From assembly GCF_901000735.1 (NCBI RefSeq), contig NC_081547.1:18166838-18230837 (forward strand): a stretch of DNA of 64,000 nucleotides, given 5' to 3'. The stretch comes from Corylus avellana. Taxonomy: Eukaryota; Streptophyta; Magnoliopsida; Fagales; Betulaceae. The notes under the pieces are model-generated. The model made no database searches and was not told the DNA's origin. It saw only the letters and a program-made list of their open reading frames with translations. Position numbers and translations under genes: made by a program. Positions 11,797 to 23,315 of the stretch are shown here, piece by piece (position 1 is the first letter of the stretch; each line of letters starts with the position of its first letter).

Positions 11797-12450
11797 TGGG
11801 TTGCTTCAACTTGACGGTAATCAAGGACCTGTTTCAGAAATAATCCCAGCAAAGTTACACAAGCAAATGCTCTTGGTATTAGTGAAGATCCAATAATAAG
11901 TAGAAGAAAGTAATGTGATCGAGAAGATATGATGATGGTGGGAGACAGAAGCTTTACTCATATTTGGAGTCTAGCTAACCAAGAAAGTAGAGGCTTTTTC
12001 GACAAGATCAACTTGAGACTTTTTCGACAAGAATAAGAAAACTTCTAGTACTTGGTAGCTTTTTGGCGAATCCACCATTGTATAGTTTGAGCCTACCACG
12101 TTTTAATGTTTGTATTTTGTGATAATAATATATTTCTCATGTGTGCATTTACTATATTAGCCTTTTCTACCTCCCTTTAGGATAATCGTTTCTCACAGGA
12201 AGTAAGTGACACTGCTTGAGTTCCTCTCTTGCTCATAGTGACAATAAGGGAGCTAGAGAATGTTGACAAAAGCTTGGGACATCTGTTAAGGAGTCGTATT
12301 CATGTTAAGGGGTAATTGAAATTAAAGCAGTTTTGTTATTTCTCATGTATTCTATGACATTTTTTTAGATGTTTTGGCTCTATTTGTTTAATGACACATG
12401 GATGTTTTTATATGGTGCTTCACTTCTTTTTTTTTTTTGGGGGGGGGATA
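11797..12450. other. Unassigned stretch
   Basis: No coding signature was recognised. The end is T-rich with a G run at about 12440-12448. Confidence 0.3.
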
Positions 12451-12630
12451 AAAATTAGCTACAAACTAGTCTAATAGATTGTCAAGTGTTCCTTGTCTTT
12501 TTAGTAGTATGTGCTTCTTATATGTTTTTTCAATAACATTAATAAAAATAAATAAATAAAAAGTGCTTTTCACATGCTTTAAGGACAAAACTTAACAATT
12601 TATTAGACTAATTTGTAGCTAATTTATTAA
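12451..12630. repeat. Small fold-back MITE
   Basis: AATTAGCTACAAACTAGTCT at about 12453 is the near-exact inverse of AGACTAATTTGTAGCTAATT at about 12605. The pairing extends inward through the AAGTGTTCCTTGTC / GGACAAAACTT blocks. Total about 180 bases, no coding content. Confidence 0.65.
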
Positions 12631-13512
12631 TGCTATTAGACAAATTGGGAAAGATTTCAAGGATTATTAAACACAGAAAAAAAGGTTGGCTCCAACAACA
12701 GATCCAAAACAAAAATTACAATGAAAAAAAAACAAGCAAACAGTAGAGAATAAGTCAAAAAATGATCCGGTCCTCTCAGTAAGGGCCGCATAAAGCAGTT
12801 TATCTGTCAGGTTTTTTAGATTGCATTTTTACAAAGCTCGATCTACTCTTCTCCACCAAACGACGTAGCGGAGAAAATGGACGACGTGTGTTAAGAAATG
12901 ATGTTAAGCAAGCAATGATTATGAAAAACAAATGACTGATTTTTTTGTGAATATATCATGATGATGCATATGAATGTAAGATTGTGAATCAGCTACTAAT
13001 GTTCATATAAGCATGCTTTGTCAGAGCCTGATTAGGAAGAAAACCTCATTACTTATAAACTGGGGGTTTTATTGCTACAATGTAATGCAAGTCGGCCGAA
13101 AGAACACAAGAAATAAAAATAAAACTTGATCTTGTGCGCCTACAGTTTCTTTTCTTGTAGTCCAGTCCATGAAATTGTACTGTGAGCACAATGCAAAACC
13201 AAATGCAGCCTGCCTCAATAAAAGCTTAATCTGACCATTAAATTATCACAATTCACAACTTAGCAACGAGGGAGAATTACATTTCCAGATGAACACAAAC
13301 AAAAGGTTGAATACAGACGTAAAATATGAACAGAAACAATACAAAGACGACCAACACGCCTTTGCTAACCCACTTATGATACAAATAAAAATTTTATAAC
13401 CATCTTCCCTAGATTATTGATACTTGAAAAGTACTGACTTATAAGTCACCAAATAACAGTGAGCTGTATCTTGCAATCCAAGGAACAAACACAGGAAAAT
13501 CCAACATCTCTT
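12631..13512. other. Intergenic and probable Rab7 3' UTR
   Basis: Non-coding sequence downstream (minus strand) of the Rab7 stop codon. The part near 13200-13512 is the likely 3' untranslated region, but no poly-A signal can be fixed with confidence. The rest shows no recognisable feature. Confidence 0.35.
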
Positions 13513-16500
13513 CTAGCACTCGCAACCTGTGGATCTTTGCTGCCGCCCTCCACCCCCAACGTCAATGGTGTCAGGCAGGTATCTTTCATCACCAACAAAT
13601 CAAAAAAATAAAATCAAAATCAATCATTTAGTACACGGATAAGAAAGTTGGGTATCTAGCATTACTTGATATTCATATAAAGTTCAAGAAAACTAAACTA
13701 CCAGAAGACAGATCTACATTGATCATCAAATCTATGCAAATCATAATTCACTTGACATTCACCAAAAGTGATGGGAATTTTACAAAAGAACTGCTATCAA
13801 AAGCAATGCAATCCTCCTGTTGCTCTTATGCTGGCCATAGAATTGTATTGCTCCTATTTAAGGCATAGTGGATGTTGAACTCAAGATGCCAGTTACAACA
13901 AATTGATAAGCACAGTCAACTTCATTTCAAACAGGACGAGCCTGAATCCAGTTACAATAAATTCATAAGCACATTTAAATTTCATTTCTAACAGCATGAC
14001 TCCTAGTTGATCAAGTAGATGCTGCCTACCATGGCAAAAGAAGACCAAGGCTTTTAGCACCAGCTTCTTCACTTATTTCTTCTGTTGTTTCTTTTTCCTT
14101 TTCGTTTTTACTTTATGACATTACTCTGGCAAGACAGTTCTGACCACACTATACACCATTCTGACTTTCAGAATTAAGATGGTTAAGTTCCCTTAACCTT
14201 AGCTTCCTACTACCTCAAAGTTAACGGGGGGAAGTAGGTTTATAAAACTGAGCCTCTACAACCAGAATATGCTCTAGAACAGAAAGAATTCAGGATTTCA
14301 GATGAGTAAAAAAACTCACATTTCTTCTTCAGGTTCATTCTTGAGCGCATTCTTGGCTATACACTGGAAAGCAGCTTCAACGTTGAATCCTTCTTTTGCA
14401 GAGGTCTCAAAGTACGGTATGTTTCCCTTAGAAGCACACCATGCCTTAGCTTTCTTCTCAGAAACCTGCAACCAAAAACAGAAAACCATTTTCATGCTCA
14501 ATTTTGCAACAGCAGCAAATATATTGCCAAGCACCAAGAGAGAACCCTATTATTCCAAATTGCTAAATTTTGAGAATGCAAGTCACAGAGGACAAGAAAA
14601 AAGCATGTCAACAGGAAAAACAACTCACCACCCGGCTATTCCCACCATCAACATCTATCTTGTTCCCCAGCACAACAAATGGGAAGTTTTCAGGGTCAGA
14701 CGGACTAGCCTGAACATCAAATACACAAACCATAACTATCCGTCACACTTTTCTTGAACTTTAGAATTATATGGGTTGCCAATAGGTTAGCACTACCTGA
14801 ATCAAAAACTCTTCCCGCCAGTTGTTAAGATTATCAAATGACTTCATTACATTCACATCATACACAAGAACACAGCAATCTGCACCACGGTAGAAAGCCA
14901 CACCAAGACTTTGAAACCTTTCTTGCCCAGCAGTATCCCAAATCTGTATATATGAACAAGCAGTGTCAACTGTAAAAAATAATAAGTGAAACTATTTCCA
15001 AATATTCTCAACCAAATGAAGAATACAAGCTCCTCATTGCATCCAAAACAGATAATCTTTTGGTTATCTATAAGCTGCAATTTGAGAGGAATTAATGCAA
15101 ATGAGCAACTATCAGTAAAACATATCCATATGTAAGAGAAAACATTTTGGTTAACAAACTTCTTATAACAACTCAGGAAAAAGCGCTAGCCATATCTACG
15201 CTATGACCCGAAAAGGACTAGTCAATTTTGAGCTTCTTTAGAATTCCTTATAAAGCCCAATTTCACCTAATAACTGGGCAATGTAGGATTTAACACTCAT
15301 AACTATCTTTATAAACCACCCCCTCTATGTGAGTTATTCCTTATCTTCCCAATATGGGACCAGGGTGTTACACTTCCCCCATGAAAAACTCAACCACAAA
15401 AAGTCTATCAAAACTACCAAACTTTGGCCTCAACTAAACTCAACACGGGTTCCAAACATCAGGCTTCAGAGATCCCTTTTCACTTATCCATCCTTTAATG
15501 CAGTCATTTTCTCTGAACTTCGTTAAACTATTAGAGCTAACACTGCAAGACAACCTCCTTTCTCCAACTATGGTATAAGAAGCTGCATAAAAGATATGAC
15601 ACCAAATATTCAAACAGCTCTCCTCCTATTTAAAACACTCCTATGTCCTCCCATTCTTATGCAAATGCAGGACACATGTCAAAGAAGAAATCCAGTGATC
15701 AATGTCTTACAAACGTAATGAACACTCTCTCACTAACTAATGTTGATGTTGACGGCATTGGGCTTCTGCTATTTTTATCAAGGCTCCTTAGATGACTTCT
15801 TCATCACCTAGGTCTCCCCCCTACTTAAGGCCCACAATACCACCCCATAGCAGAACAGAGAAGGGCTTAGAGAGATATGGAGCAACAAAACTTAAGAAGA
15901 GAGATTTAGGCAAAGCCACATGCAAAGACAAAAGTAGTGCAAATAGAGTATTGGTGGTGTATGTGCCATGATGCAGTGTGGCAGAGGGACGTAGAGGTAT
16001 TGGAGCATGCTGGCTAGTAGGGGGAGCAGGGAAGAAAACAAAAAAAGAAAGTGGATTTCTCTCTTCAGCAAATCAAGAATTCAATTTCTCATTCGCTCTC
16101 CCCCCCAAATCTGCGATTTTTCAGACCTGATCTGAAAGTTTTAAACCGTGGGTTAAAGATCACAAGGTTTTTCCACTGAGGATCTTGGAAAACTGCCATT
16201 AGTGCTCAAAATGAAGCTTTTTTCTTAGTATGTTTCTAAAGAAGAAGAATGGTGCACCATCATGGATCTGCCATGGCTTTATTGTGGCCAACAAGTTTTT
16301 GAAAGTTGATTTAAAGAGATGGAATGAGAAGGTGTTTGGGTAGGGAGAAAGAAAAAGATCCTTTGAGAAGAGGTATGTGCTTTAGTTATCATTCCAGAAG
16401 AGAGGGCATTAGATGACGAGAGAGAATGAAGGAAGGCAAAAGTATTAAGCGAGTTAAAGTGATCCACTCTCATTGAGGAGGTGAGTTGAAAGCAAAAATC

Positions 16501-19500
16501 AAGGTCCTTGTGGTTGAGGGAGGGAAGGAGACAAGTGCACAAAATATTTTTCACAAACTGGCCAACTTCAACAAAAGGAAGAACTCCATTGACTCCTTGT
16601 TGATTGATAACACATTCTCTACCAACCGGGTTGGAGATCAATGAGAACACTGTCCAATTTTATAAAAAGTTGTATACTTAGCAATTAAACTAGCAACCTT
16701 CGTTCGACGACCTTTCCTTTAATTCTATTGGTGAGAATGAGAGGCTATTTGGTTAGAGAGAGAATTTGAGGAAAGGGAGGTGTTGCAAGTAGTGAAAGCA
16801 CTGAATGGTGACAAGGTGTCGGGCCCTGACGGTTACTCTATGGCATTCTTTCAAGTTTGCTAGGATGTGTTTAAAGAAGACATATTATGAAGGTCTTTCG
16901 TGACTTCCATGCTATAGGTAAGTTCGAAAGGAGCCTTCTTAATGCTACATTCATCGCCCTCATTCCGAAGATTTCAAGGGTTGTTGATTCCTAAGACTTT
17001 CACCCAATTAGTCTTGTGAGTTGCGTTTACAAAATTATTGTTAAGATTTTAGCAAATAGGCTAAAGATGGTGTTGGAGAAGTTTATTTTTTAAGTTGCAA
17101 AATGCTTTCATCCGAGAAAGGCAGATCCTAGATCTTGTTCTTATTGCCAATGAATACCTTGATAGTAGAAGGTGTACTCTACAAGCTGGAATTAGAAAAA
17201 GCCTATGATCATGTTAAGGAGGTGTGGCTTTGGGGAAAGTGGTGCTCTTGGATAGCTAATTGTATTTCCACAATGTGGTTCTTGGTTTTGGTGAACATGC
17301 CCTCCCACCGGTTTTTTTAGTAGCTTCTATGGCTTGAGACAAGGAGATGGAGGCTTTTGGTAGGATAATTTTTGCTGCAGCGAGTGGAGGCTTATTATCT
17401 GGCTTCTCTATAGGGAACATGGATTGATATCTCTCACCTTTTGTTTGCGGATTATACTTTGATTTTCAATGGGGCTGACCCAAATCATCTAGCCATTTGT
17501 GGTGCTTGTTCTTATGTTTTGAAACTACCTTGGGCTTTAAGGTTAATTTGGCTAAATCAAAATTGGTTCTATGGATAATGTTGCTGATGTAGGTGGGTTG
17601 GTTAGGGGTTTCCTCTTTGCCTTTGAAATATCGTGGTCATTCGTTGCGAGACCTCCCCTATAAGGCCAAGTCTATTTGGAATAGTAATATTAAAAAGATA
17701 GAGTGTCGATTGGGTAGTTGGAAAATAATGTATTTGTCTTAGGATGGTAGGGTTACCCTTCATACTTCATGTCTCTCTTTCATCTCCCTGTGGGTATTAC
17801 AAACCGTATTGAGAAGTTTCAACATGATTTCTTATGGGGTGGGCTAAGTTGGTATAAGGATTGTTCTCAGATCTCTATGGGAGGGTTGGGGGTCCTGAAC
17901 TTGCTGATGTTCAATCATGCTTTTTTAGGAAAATAGCTATGGCACAATGTGCATGATAGAAGGGCTTGGTGGAAAGTTGTGGTGAGTTCTAAATTTGGCA
18001 GGTGGGATGGGTGGGGTTCTAATGAGCCTCTTGGGAAGTGGGGTGGGATTATGGAAGAATATTAAGAGGGGTTGGGAGAAGTTTTCTAGTCATACCAAAT
18101 TTGAGGTAGGAGATGGCTCCAAGCGTAGATTCTAACATGATATGTGGTGTGGGGATATGGCCCTTAAGGAAGTCTTTCTAGATTTCCAATGGCATTGCTT
18201 GTGAAAAGGATCTTTTGTTGGAGCTTTTAGGTGGCTCCTATTAGTGGAAAAAAAGCTTTGGTAGAGCAGCTCATAACTGGGAGGTGAACATCTTTGCCTC
18301 GTTTTTCTAAGTGTTGTATTCAATTAGAGTGAAACGGGAAAGTGAAGACAAGCTTTGGTGAGTAGCCTCCAAAATAGATTTGTTTGATGTTAGATCATTC
18401 TACAGTGTCATGGTTCATAACGATGGTTTTCGTTTCCCTTGGAAAAGTATTCAACAAACTAAGGTTCCTTTGCGGGCAGCCTCTTTTGCTTGGTTGGCGG
18501 TCCTAGGAAAATCCTTACCATGGACAAAATGATGTAGGCTAGTTTTACCCGTGTTTTGTCATACCCGTTTTACTTAAAAATATATATCTTCTGATTTCGA
18601 CATCAAATTGAAACAAACTTGGTAGTGTTGGAAAGCTTATTCAGAGGGCTACAATTTTGTATTTCATACGTCATGTCATTGTGGTTGATAAGTGTTGCAT
18701 GTGTAAAAAGAATGGAGAGTTCGTGGACCATCTTCTTCTCCATTGTGACGTTGTTTGAGCCTTATGGGATATTTTCTACAATCAACTTCGGTTGTCTTGG
18801 GTTATGCCTAGATGAGTAAACTTATATACATGTTGGTTGACTGTCAATAGCACTCGGAGTGCTACTGTGTAAAAGATGGTGCCTTCATGGCTTTTATGAT
18901 GTCTATGGAGGGAAAGGAATGAAAAAGTTTTGAGGGCAATGAGAGGACTTTAAAGGATATTAAGTCTTCAATTTTCAATACTCTGTATCTTTAGACAATT
19001 GCTTTTGTTTCTCCTTTGGTGATTAGTTATCATGATTTCCTTGTCCTTTTTTCTCTTTCTAGCTAGGTATTTTCTCATGTATATTGCTTCTGCACTTGGG
19101 GGTGCCTTACGCTTTTAATGATATTTCAATTACTTATAAAAGACCAAAAAAGAAAAAAAATAGCGTTCAAAATATAAAACTTCAAAGGCTAGTTTTCAGT
19201 TGTTTTCCTCTATTTACATTATTGAGAAATATAATTAGTACCCACATCAACATGGAAACAGAGACATCGACAAAACAACTATATCCTTCCCAAAGCCCCC
19301 AAAATCGATTCGCCATCAATCAAGCCAACTAGTTACCTAGAGAATCCCTGAAGCTTTGAGATTATTAAACAAACACAACCTCAATCTCATTATAATCACT
19401 TGATTAGCATTTAGAATAAGAAGAAGAAGAAGAAGAAGAATTTTGTGTCCTCATAACATCAAAGGTTATCTGAGTCATATTTATTCTCCACTACCCAATT

Positions 19501-20925
19501 CACTAAAGAACATAAGCAAATAGGCCATACAAGGGGCACATACATATTCACTAACAAAAAATTCAAAGTAATCACAAAGCCAAAGCAAGAAGCCTGTAGA
19601 CAAGCAATCCTCAGTACTCGTTATTATATTTGTCACATCCTCATAACATTAAAGGTTATATGAGTCATATTTATCCTCCACTACCCAATTCACTAAAGCA
19701 CATAAGCAAATGGGCCATACAAGGGGCAAATACATATTCACTAACAAACAATTCAAAGTAATCACAAAGCCAAAGCAAGAAGCCTGTAGACAAGCAATCC
19801 TCACTTGTTATTATATTTGTCACATCCTCATAACATCAAAGGTTATCTGAGTCATATTTATTCTCCACTACCCAATTCACTAAAGCACATAAGCAAATGG
19901 GCCATACAACGGGCAAATACATATTCACTAACAAACAATTCAAAGTAATCACAAAGCCAAAGCAAGAAGCCTGCAGACAAGCAATCCTCAGTACTCGTTA
20001 TTATATTTGTCACATATTTTATACTACTATGGCATATGTATGGAAACATTTCTGAAACAAAATTTAGAAATTCAAGAAGCAAAATGTGTGTTCATTGCTC
20101 AAGAAGAAGAAGAAGAAGAAGAAGAAGAAAACTATTATCTTCTAAAAAGAATTTTGCGTCCTCATAACATCAAAGGTTATCTGAGTCATATTTATTCTCC
20201 ACTACCCAATTCACTGAAGCACATAAGCAAATGGGCCATACAAGGGGCAAATACATATTCACTAACAAACAATTCAAAGTAATCACAAAGCCAAAGCAAG
20301 AAGCCTGTAGACAAGCAATCCTCAGTACTCGTTATTATATCTGTCACATAGTTTATTAAGGCATATGTATGGAAACATTTCTGAAACAAAATTTAGAAAT
20401 TCAAGAAGCAAAATGCGTGTTCATTGCTCTCACCTGCAATGTGAACAACCTATCTTCGAACTGAACTTCCTTGGTCAGAAAATCTGCTCCTATAGTCGCC
20501 TTATACTGATTACTAAACTTACGATTCACATACCTAACCACAACAAATTAACAACAATCAAACACCAATCCAGCCATTACAAAACCCAACAAAAATTAAA
20601 TGACAAAATTGAAAAGGTAAAACAAATTTAGAAATTCAGAAAACACATTCAAGATTCGAGTTTTAGAGGGTACTGATTCATCAGAGACGTCTTCCCCACC
20701 CTGCCAAATGATCAAGCAAATTGCACATTACTCCAAATTCTATACAACTAGTTAAACAAAAAATAAAAATCACAAAATCTTAAATTAAAATATATCAATT
20801 TCCTCCATGTTCTCACCAAACAAACGAAATTAAACAAAAAAAGGAAAATAAATTATTAAAAAAACCGTTTACCCGCTGTCGCCTAGGATTATGACCTTTA
20901 GAAGCATGCGGCGACGAGAAGCCAT
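13513..20925 (-). CDS. RABG3: Rab7-type small GTPase (RABG3 family), intact
   Basis: Plant Rab7 GTPases control traffic to the vacuole and late-endosome fusion. Seven exons join in frame to 207 residues: 20873-20925, 20674-20700, 20434-20533, 14797-14943, 14629-14709, 14320-14465 and 13513-13582. All introns are GT-AG. The ATG opens [18 protein letters not shown]. The P-loop GDSGVGKTS spans exons 1-2, the switch I region [10 protein letters not shown] is in exon 3, and [10 protein letters not shown] opens exon 4. GNKID is in exon 5, ETSAKEG in exon 6, and the C-terminus GCEC in exon 7 is a double-cysteine prenylation signal. Length and motifs are those of the family, so the gene looks functional. 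Intron 3 is about 5.5 kb because of an antisense LINE and a tandem repeat. A partial, broken copy lies at 44363-44859. Confidence 0.96.
15230..15390 (+). repeat. Possible LTR-derived fragment in Rab7 intron 3
   Basis: The stretch has the look of a decayed plant LTR tail (CAATGTAGGATTT, CCAATATGGGACCAGGGTGTTACAC). No partner or internal region was identified, so this is a weak call. Confidence 0.3.
16240..19165 (+). mobile_element. L1-type LINE remnant, ORF2
   Basis: Plus-strand reading, with many stops and shifts, follows LINE ORF2 order. There is an upstream linker ([39 protein letters not shown]) at about 16270-16600. Reverse-transcriptase motifs follow ([16 protein letters not shown] near 16810, an FxxRERQILDxxLIANE-like stretch near 17110, LEKAYDHV near 17190). 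The end is a zf-RVT-like region with a [16 protein letters not shown] stretch near 18700. An A-rich tail with AAAAGACCAAAAAAG closes it near 19140-19165. It lies antisense within Rab7 intron 3 and is not coding today. Confidence 0.8.
19420..19439. repeat. (GAA)n microsatellite
   Basis: A short GAA run directly before the first 190-bp tandem unit. A longer run precedes the fourth unit at 20101-20130. Confidence 0.9.
19449..20349. repeat. Tandem repeat of about 190 bp, four copies, in Rab7 intron 3
   Basis: Units start at 19449, 19639, 19826 and 20160, each opening CCTCATAACAT and closing near TTATTATATTTGTCACAT. The first three are contiguous. The fourth follows a 145-base spacer that repeats the sequence found just inside intron 3 next to exon 3 (20031-20100 versus 20359-20428) plus a (GAA)n run. 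The array probably grew by unequal exchange. The open frames inside it are repeat artefacts. Confidence 0.9.
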
Positions 20926-21987
20926 GGATGAGAGTAATAATTTGAGATTTAGGGTTTCTTAGACAAAAGAATTAGGGAAATTTAGGAAATCCTGTATATG
21001 TGATTTGAATTCAATCCGAGAGTTCTTGTTTCTGTGGGTTTACTATGGTTGGGAGGAGAGCCAATCATGGAACGCCAGCGAGAGATGCGGTTTGGGAGAT
21101 TCGGAGGTCCCGAGTATGCCATTGTTTTTGCAGCAAATTTACCTTTTGAACCACGGCAAAAATTTTGTGCCTAATTAACGGGTTAAAATATTCCTTAACA
21201 GATAGGCTTCGTCGGCGATTTTGAAAATATTTTTAAAATTAAAATTAAATATTTTCAAATATCTCTCTTCATATCTCAACATTTTTTTTGAAATAAAAAC
21301 CAAAAAGTATTTTTCAAAACTATTATCAAAACATAGCTGTTCTCTTCTCTCTCTTTTCATTTCGAATTTCCCACAATTGATTAGAATCACGTCTAATGAA
21401 GCAGAGGTCATTAGTTCGAATCTCTCTCCCCTCTCTTATGCAAACATATCAAAAAAAAAAACATAGCTCTCGCCTTCTCTCTCTTTCATTTCTTCCAAAG
21501 AAAATTAAATTATTTTTATTTTTTATATTAAATCAATCAATTTTTATAACTATTTATATAAAATAAATAAAATTAAGAAAAAGTTTTTCCAGACACACGG
21601 TTACTATTCCAAAGTTGCTTTTAGAAAATTGAAAGTTTTTTTTTTTTTCTTTTTCTTTTTTTGGTGTGTTTTAAAAGATGGAAACCTTTTAAGAGGTGAT
21701 GGGAGGCATGGTGGAGAATGATTTAACAGTCTCACCATATGCTGTGAAGTATATTTAGTAGTAGCTCAGCAGTCAAGTAAATGTAAAACATGGTGACTGT
21801 TTAATCACTCTTTGTAGTTTGGCATGATTATACTTATATGGTACGTCATATACTGCACCTACAACAAATAAATGCGCTAAGCCGATGGATATGATGATTG
21901 TTTTCTTGCCATTTTACACAACCAAAAGGAAAAAAAATTGACATATCTGTACAAGGGGAAGGAAAGACGGGAGGGAGGATACAAACT
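20926..21987. other. Rab7 5' leader/promoter and PERK downstream intergenic region
   Basis: Directly upstream of the Rab7 ATG. A CCAAT word lies at about 21060. The rest is AT-rich with no coding signature. It is repeated at 44860-45892. Confidence 0.4.
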
Positions 21988-22275
21988 AGGGGTTGTTTGT
22001 TAAACAACCCCTGCCTTCCCAAACACAATTCATTTCATTCCCCAAAAAATTAACATCAAAACATTCTCATTTTTAAATCACACCATTCACTTTTTATTTC
22101 ACATCGTTTACTTTTTACTACTATTCAAATAAAAAAATAAAAAAATCATTAGAAAACAAAATTTTTCCACTTTTCAATACTACTTTTTCACTTTTCTATA
22201 CCAATCATTATTTTCTTTTTAAATTTTTTTTATTGTGAATAGTGCCGTGAAAAAGACATGCTTGCCAAAGACTAT
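21988..22275 (+). repeat. MITE-like repeat, family M, copy 2
   Basis: Begins near GGGTTGTTTGTTAAACAAC and ends near ATGCTTGCCAAAGACTATCC, an inverted pair when the better preserved end at 46066-46082 is used. The internal sequence is AT-rich and shared with 10640-10985. It is also present in the duplicated segment at 45893-46082. Confidence 0.6.
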
Positions 22276-23315
22276 CCTAGTTATCTCCGCTTCATGAGAT
22301 GTGGTCCCCACCTGATTGAATTACCCCTTACGGACAACCATTTTATGCATATTAGAAGAATCTAAAGTGAGTAAAAAGTGGGCCGAGGGGGTTTTTTTCT
22401 TCTACGGCTACTAGAAGAGCCACCTACATAGCTGATCATGCAACCACATATAGGCAGGATTCTCTCAATTTTAAATAAAATAAATAAGGATTTAAAGTTA
22501 GTGAATCTAACAATTCACATAATTCAATATCAATGCACCAACTTTATATCTCAACCATTAAATGAATGCTATCCATTTTTTAACAAACCTAAGTAGTGTT
22601 GGGAACTTGCCACTTGCCAACTCAGTCTAAAAATATTAACAACTTGCTTGCTTCATTAAGTAGAAGGAATGAGGTGTGCTTTGAATGGTAGAAGACAAAG
22701 TCTCCTTGCATGACTGCCGCATCATAAAGTCGGTGAACATGACAACCTGGATCACATTAAACATAAGAATTATACAGCCTAGATTCATCTGTGTCCTAAT
22801 CGTCCTCTCAATAGAGCTGTCCAACCATAAAAAAAAAATAAAAAAATAAAAAACATTCTATTTATAGATTAACTAACTATATCAGGGAAAAAAGAAAGAA
22901 AGAAAGAAATGATAGCAGATTATACAGATAATATTCTGCCAATTAAGTAGTTGATGCAACATCTTGCCAACTCTAATCAGTTAAGCAAAAAAATTTACAC
23001 AACTCAAATTTGGTTGCTTCAGTGTAGAGGATCAACCGTAAAGACATTATCTTATTTGCAAGGTTTCAACCACTCAATTACAGAAGACATTTTGAAGAAC
23101 AAAGTATGCTACTTGAACAGCTACAACAAATCAAGCAGGGTTTTCTTTTTTTTTTTCTTTTTTTTTTGTCAAAAATCAACTAAAACTACAGTTAAATAGT
23201 AGGGTTCTACTCTTGTTTCTCATGGTGGCATAATAATCTGCAAAATAGGAAATATTAATAATGGGGAGAAAGGCGGGCGGATTTACAAGAAAACTGGAAG
23301 CATCAAGCAAAATAT
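22276..23315. other. Intergenic and PERK 3' flank
   Basis: No coding region was recognised. The part nearest 23315 is the likely PERK 3' untranslated region. The matching sequence in the second copy is at 56336-57297. Confidence 0.35.

Noticed and set aside
16279..16650. A 123-codon minus-strand frame in Rab7 intron 3
   Set aside because: The opposite strand reads as LINE ORF2 linker sequence, so this frame is a shadow.
20007..20389. Small frames in Rab7 intron 3
   Set aside because: They recur with each tandem unit and are repeat artefacts; the Rab7 exon-intron structure explains the region.
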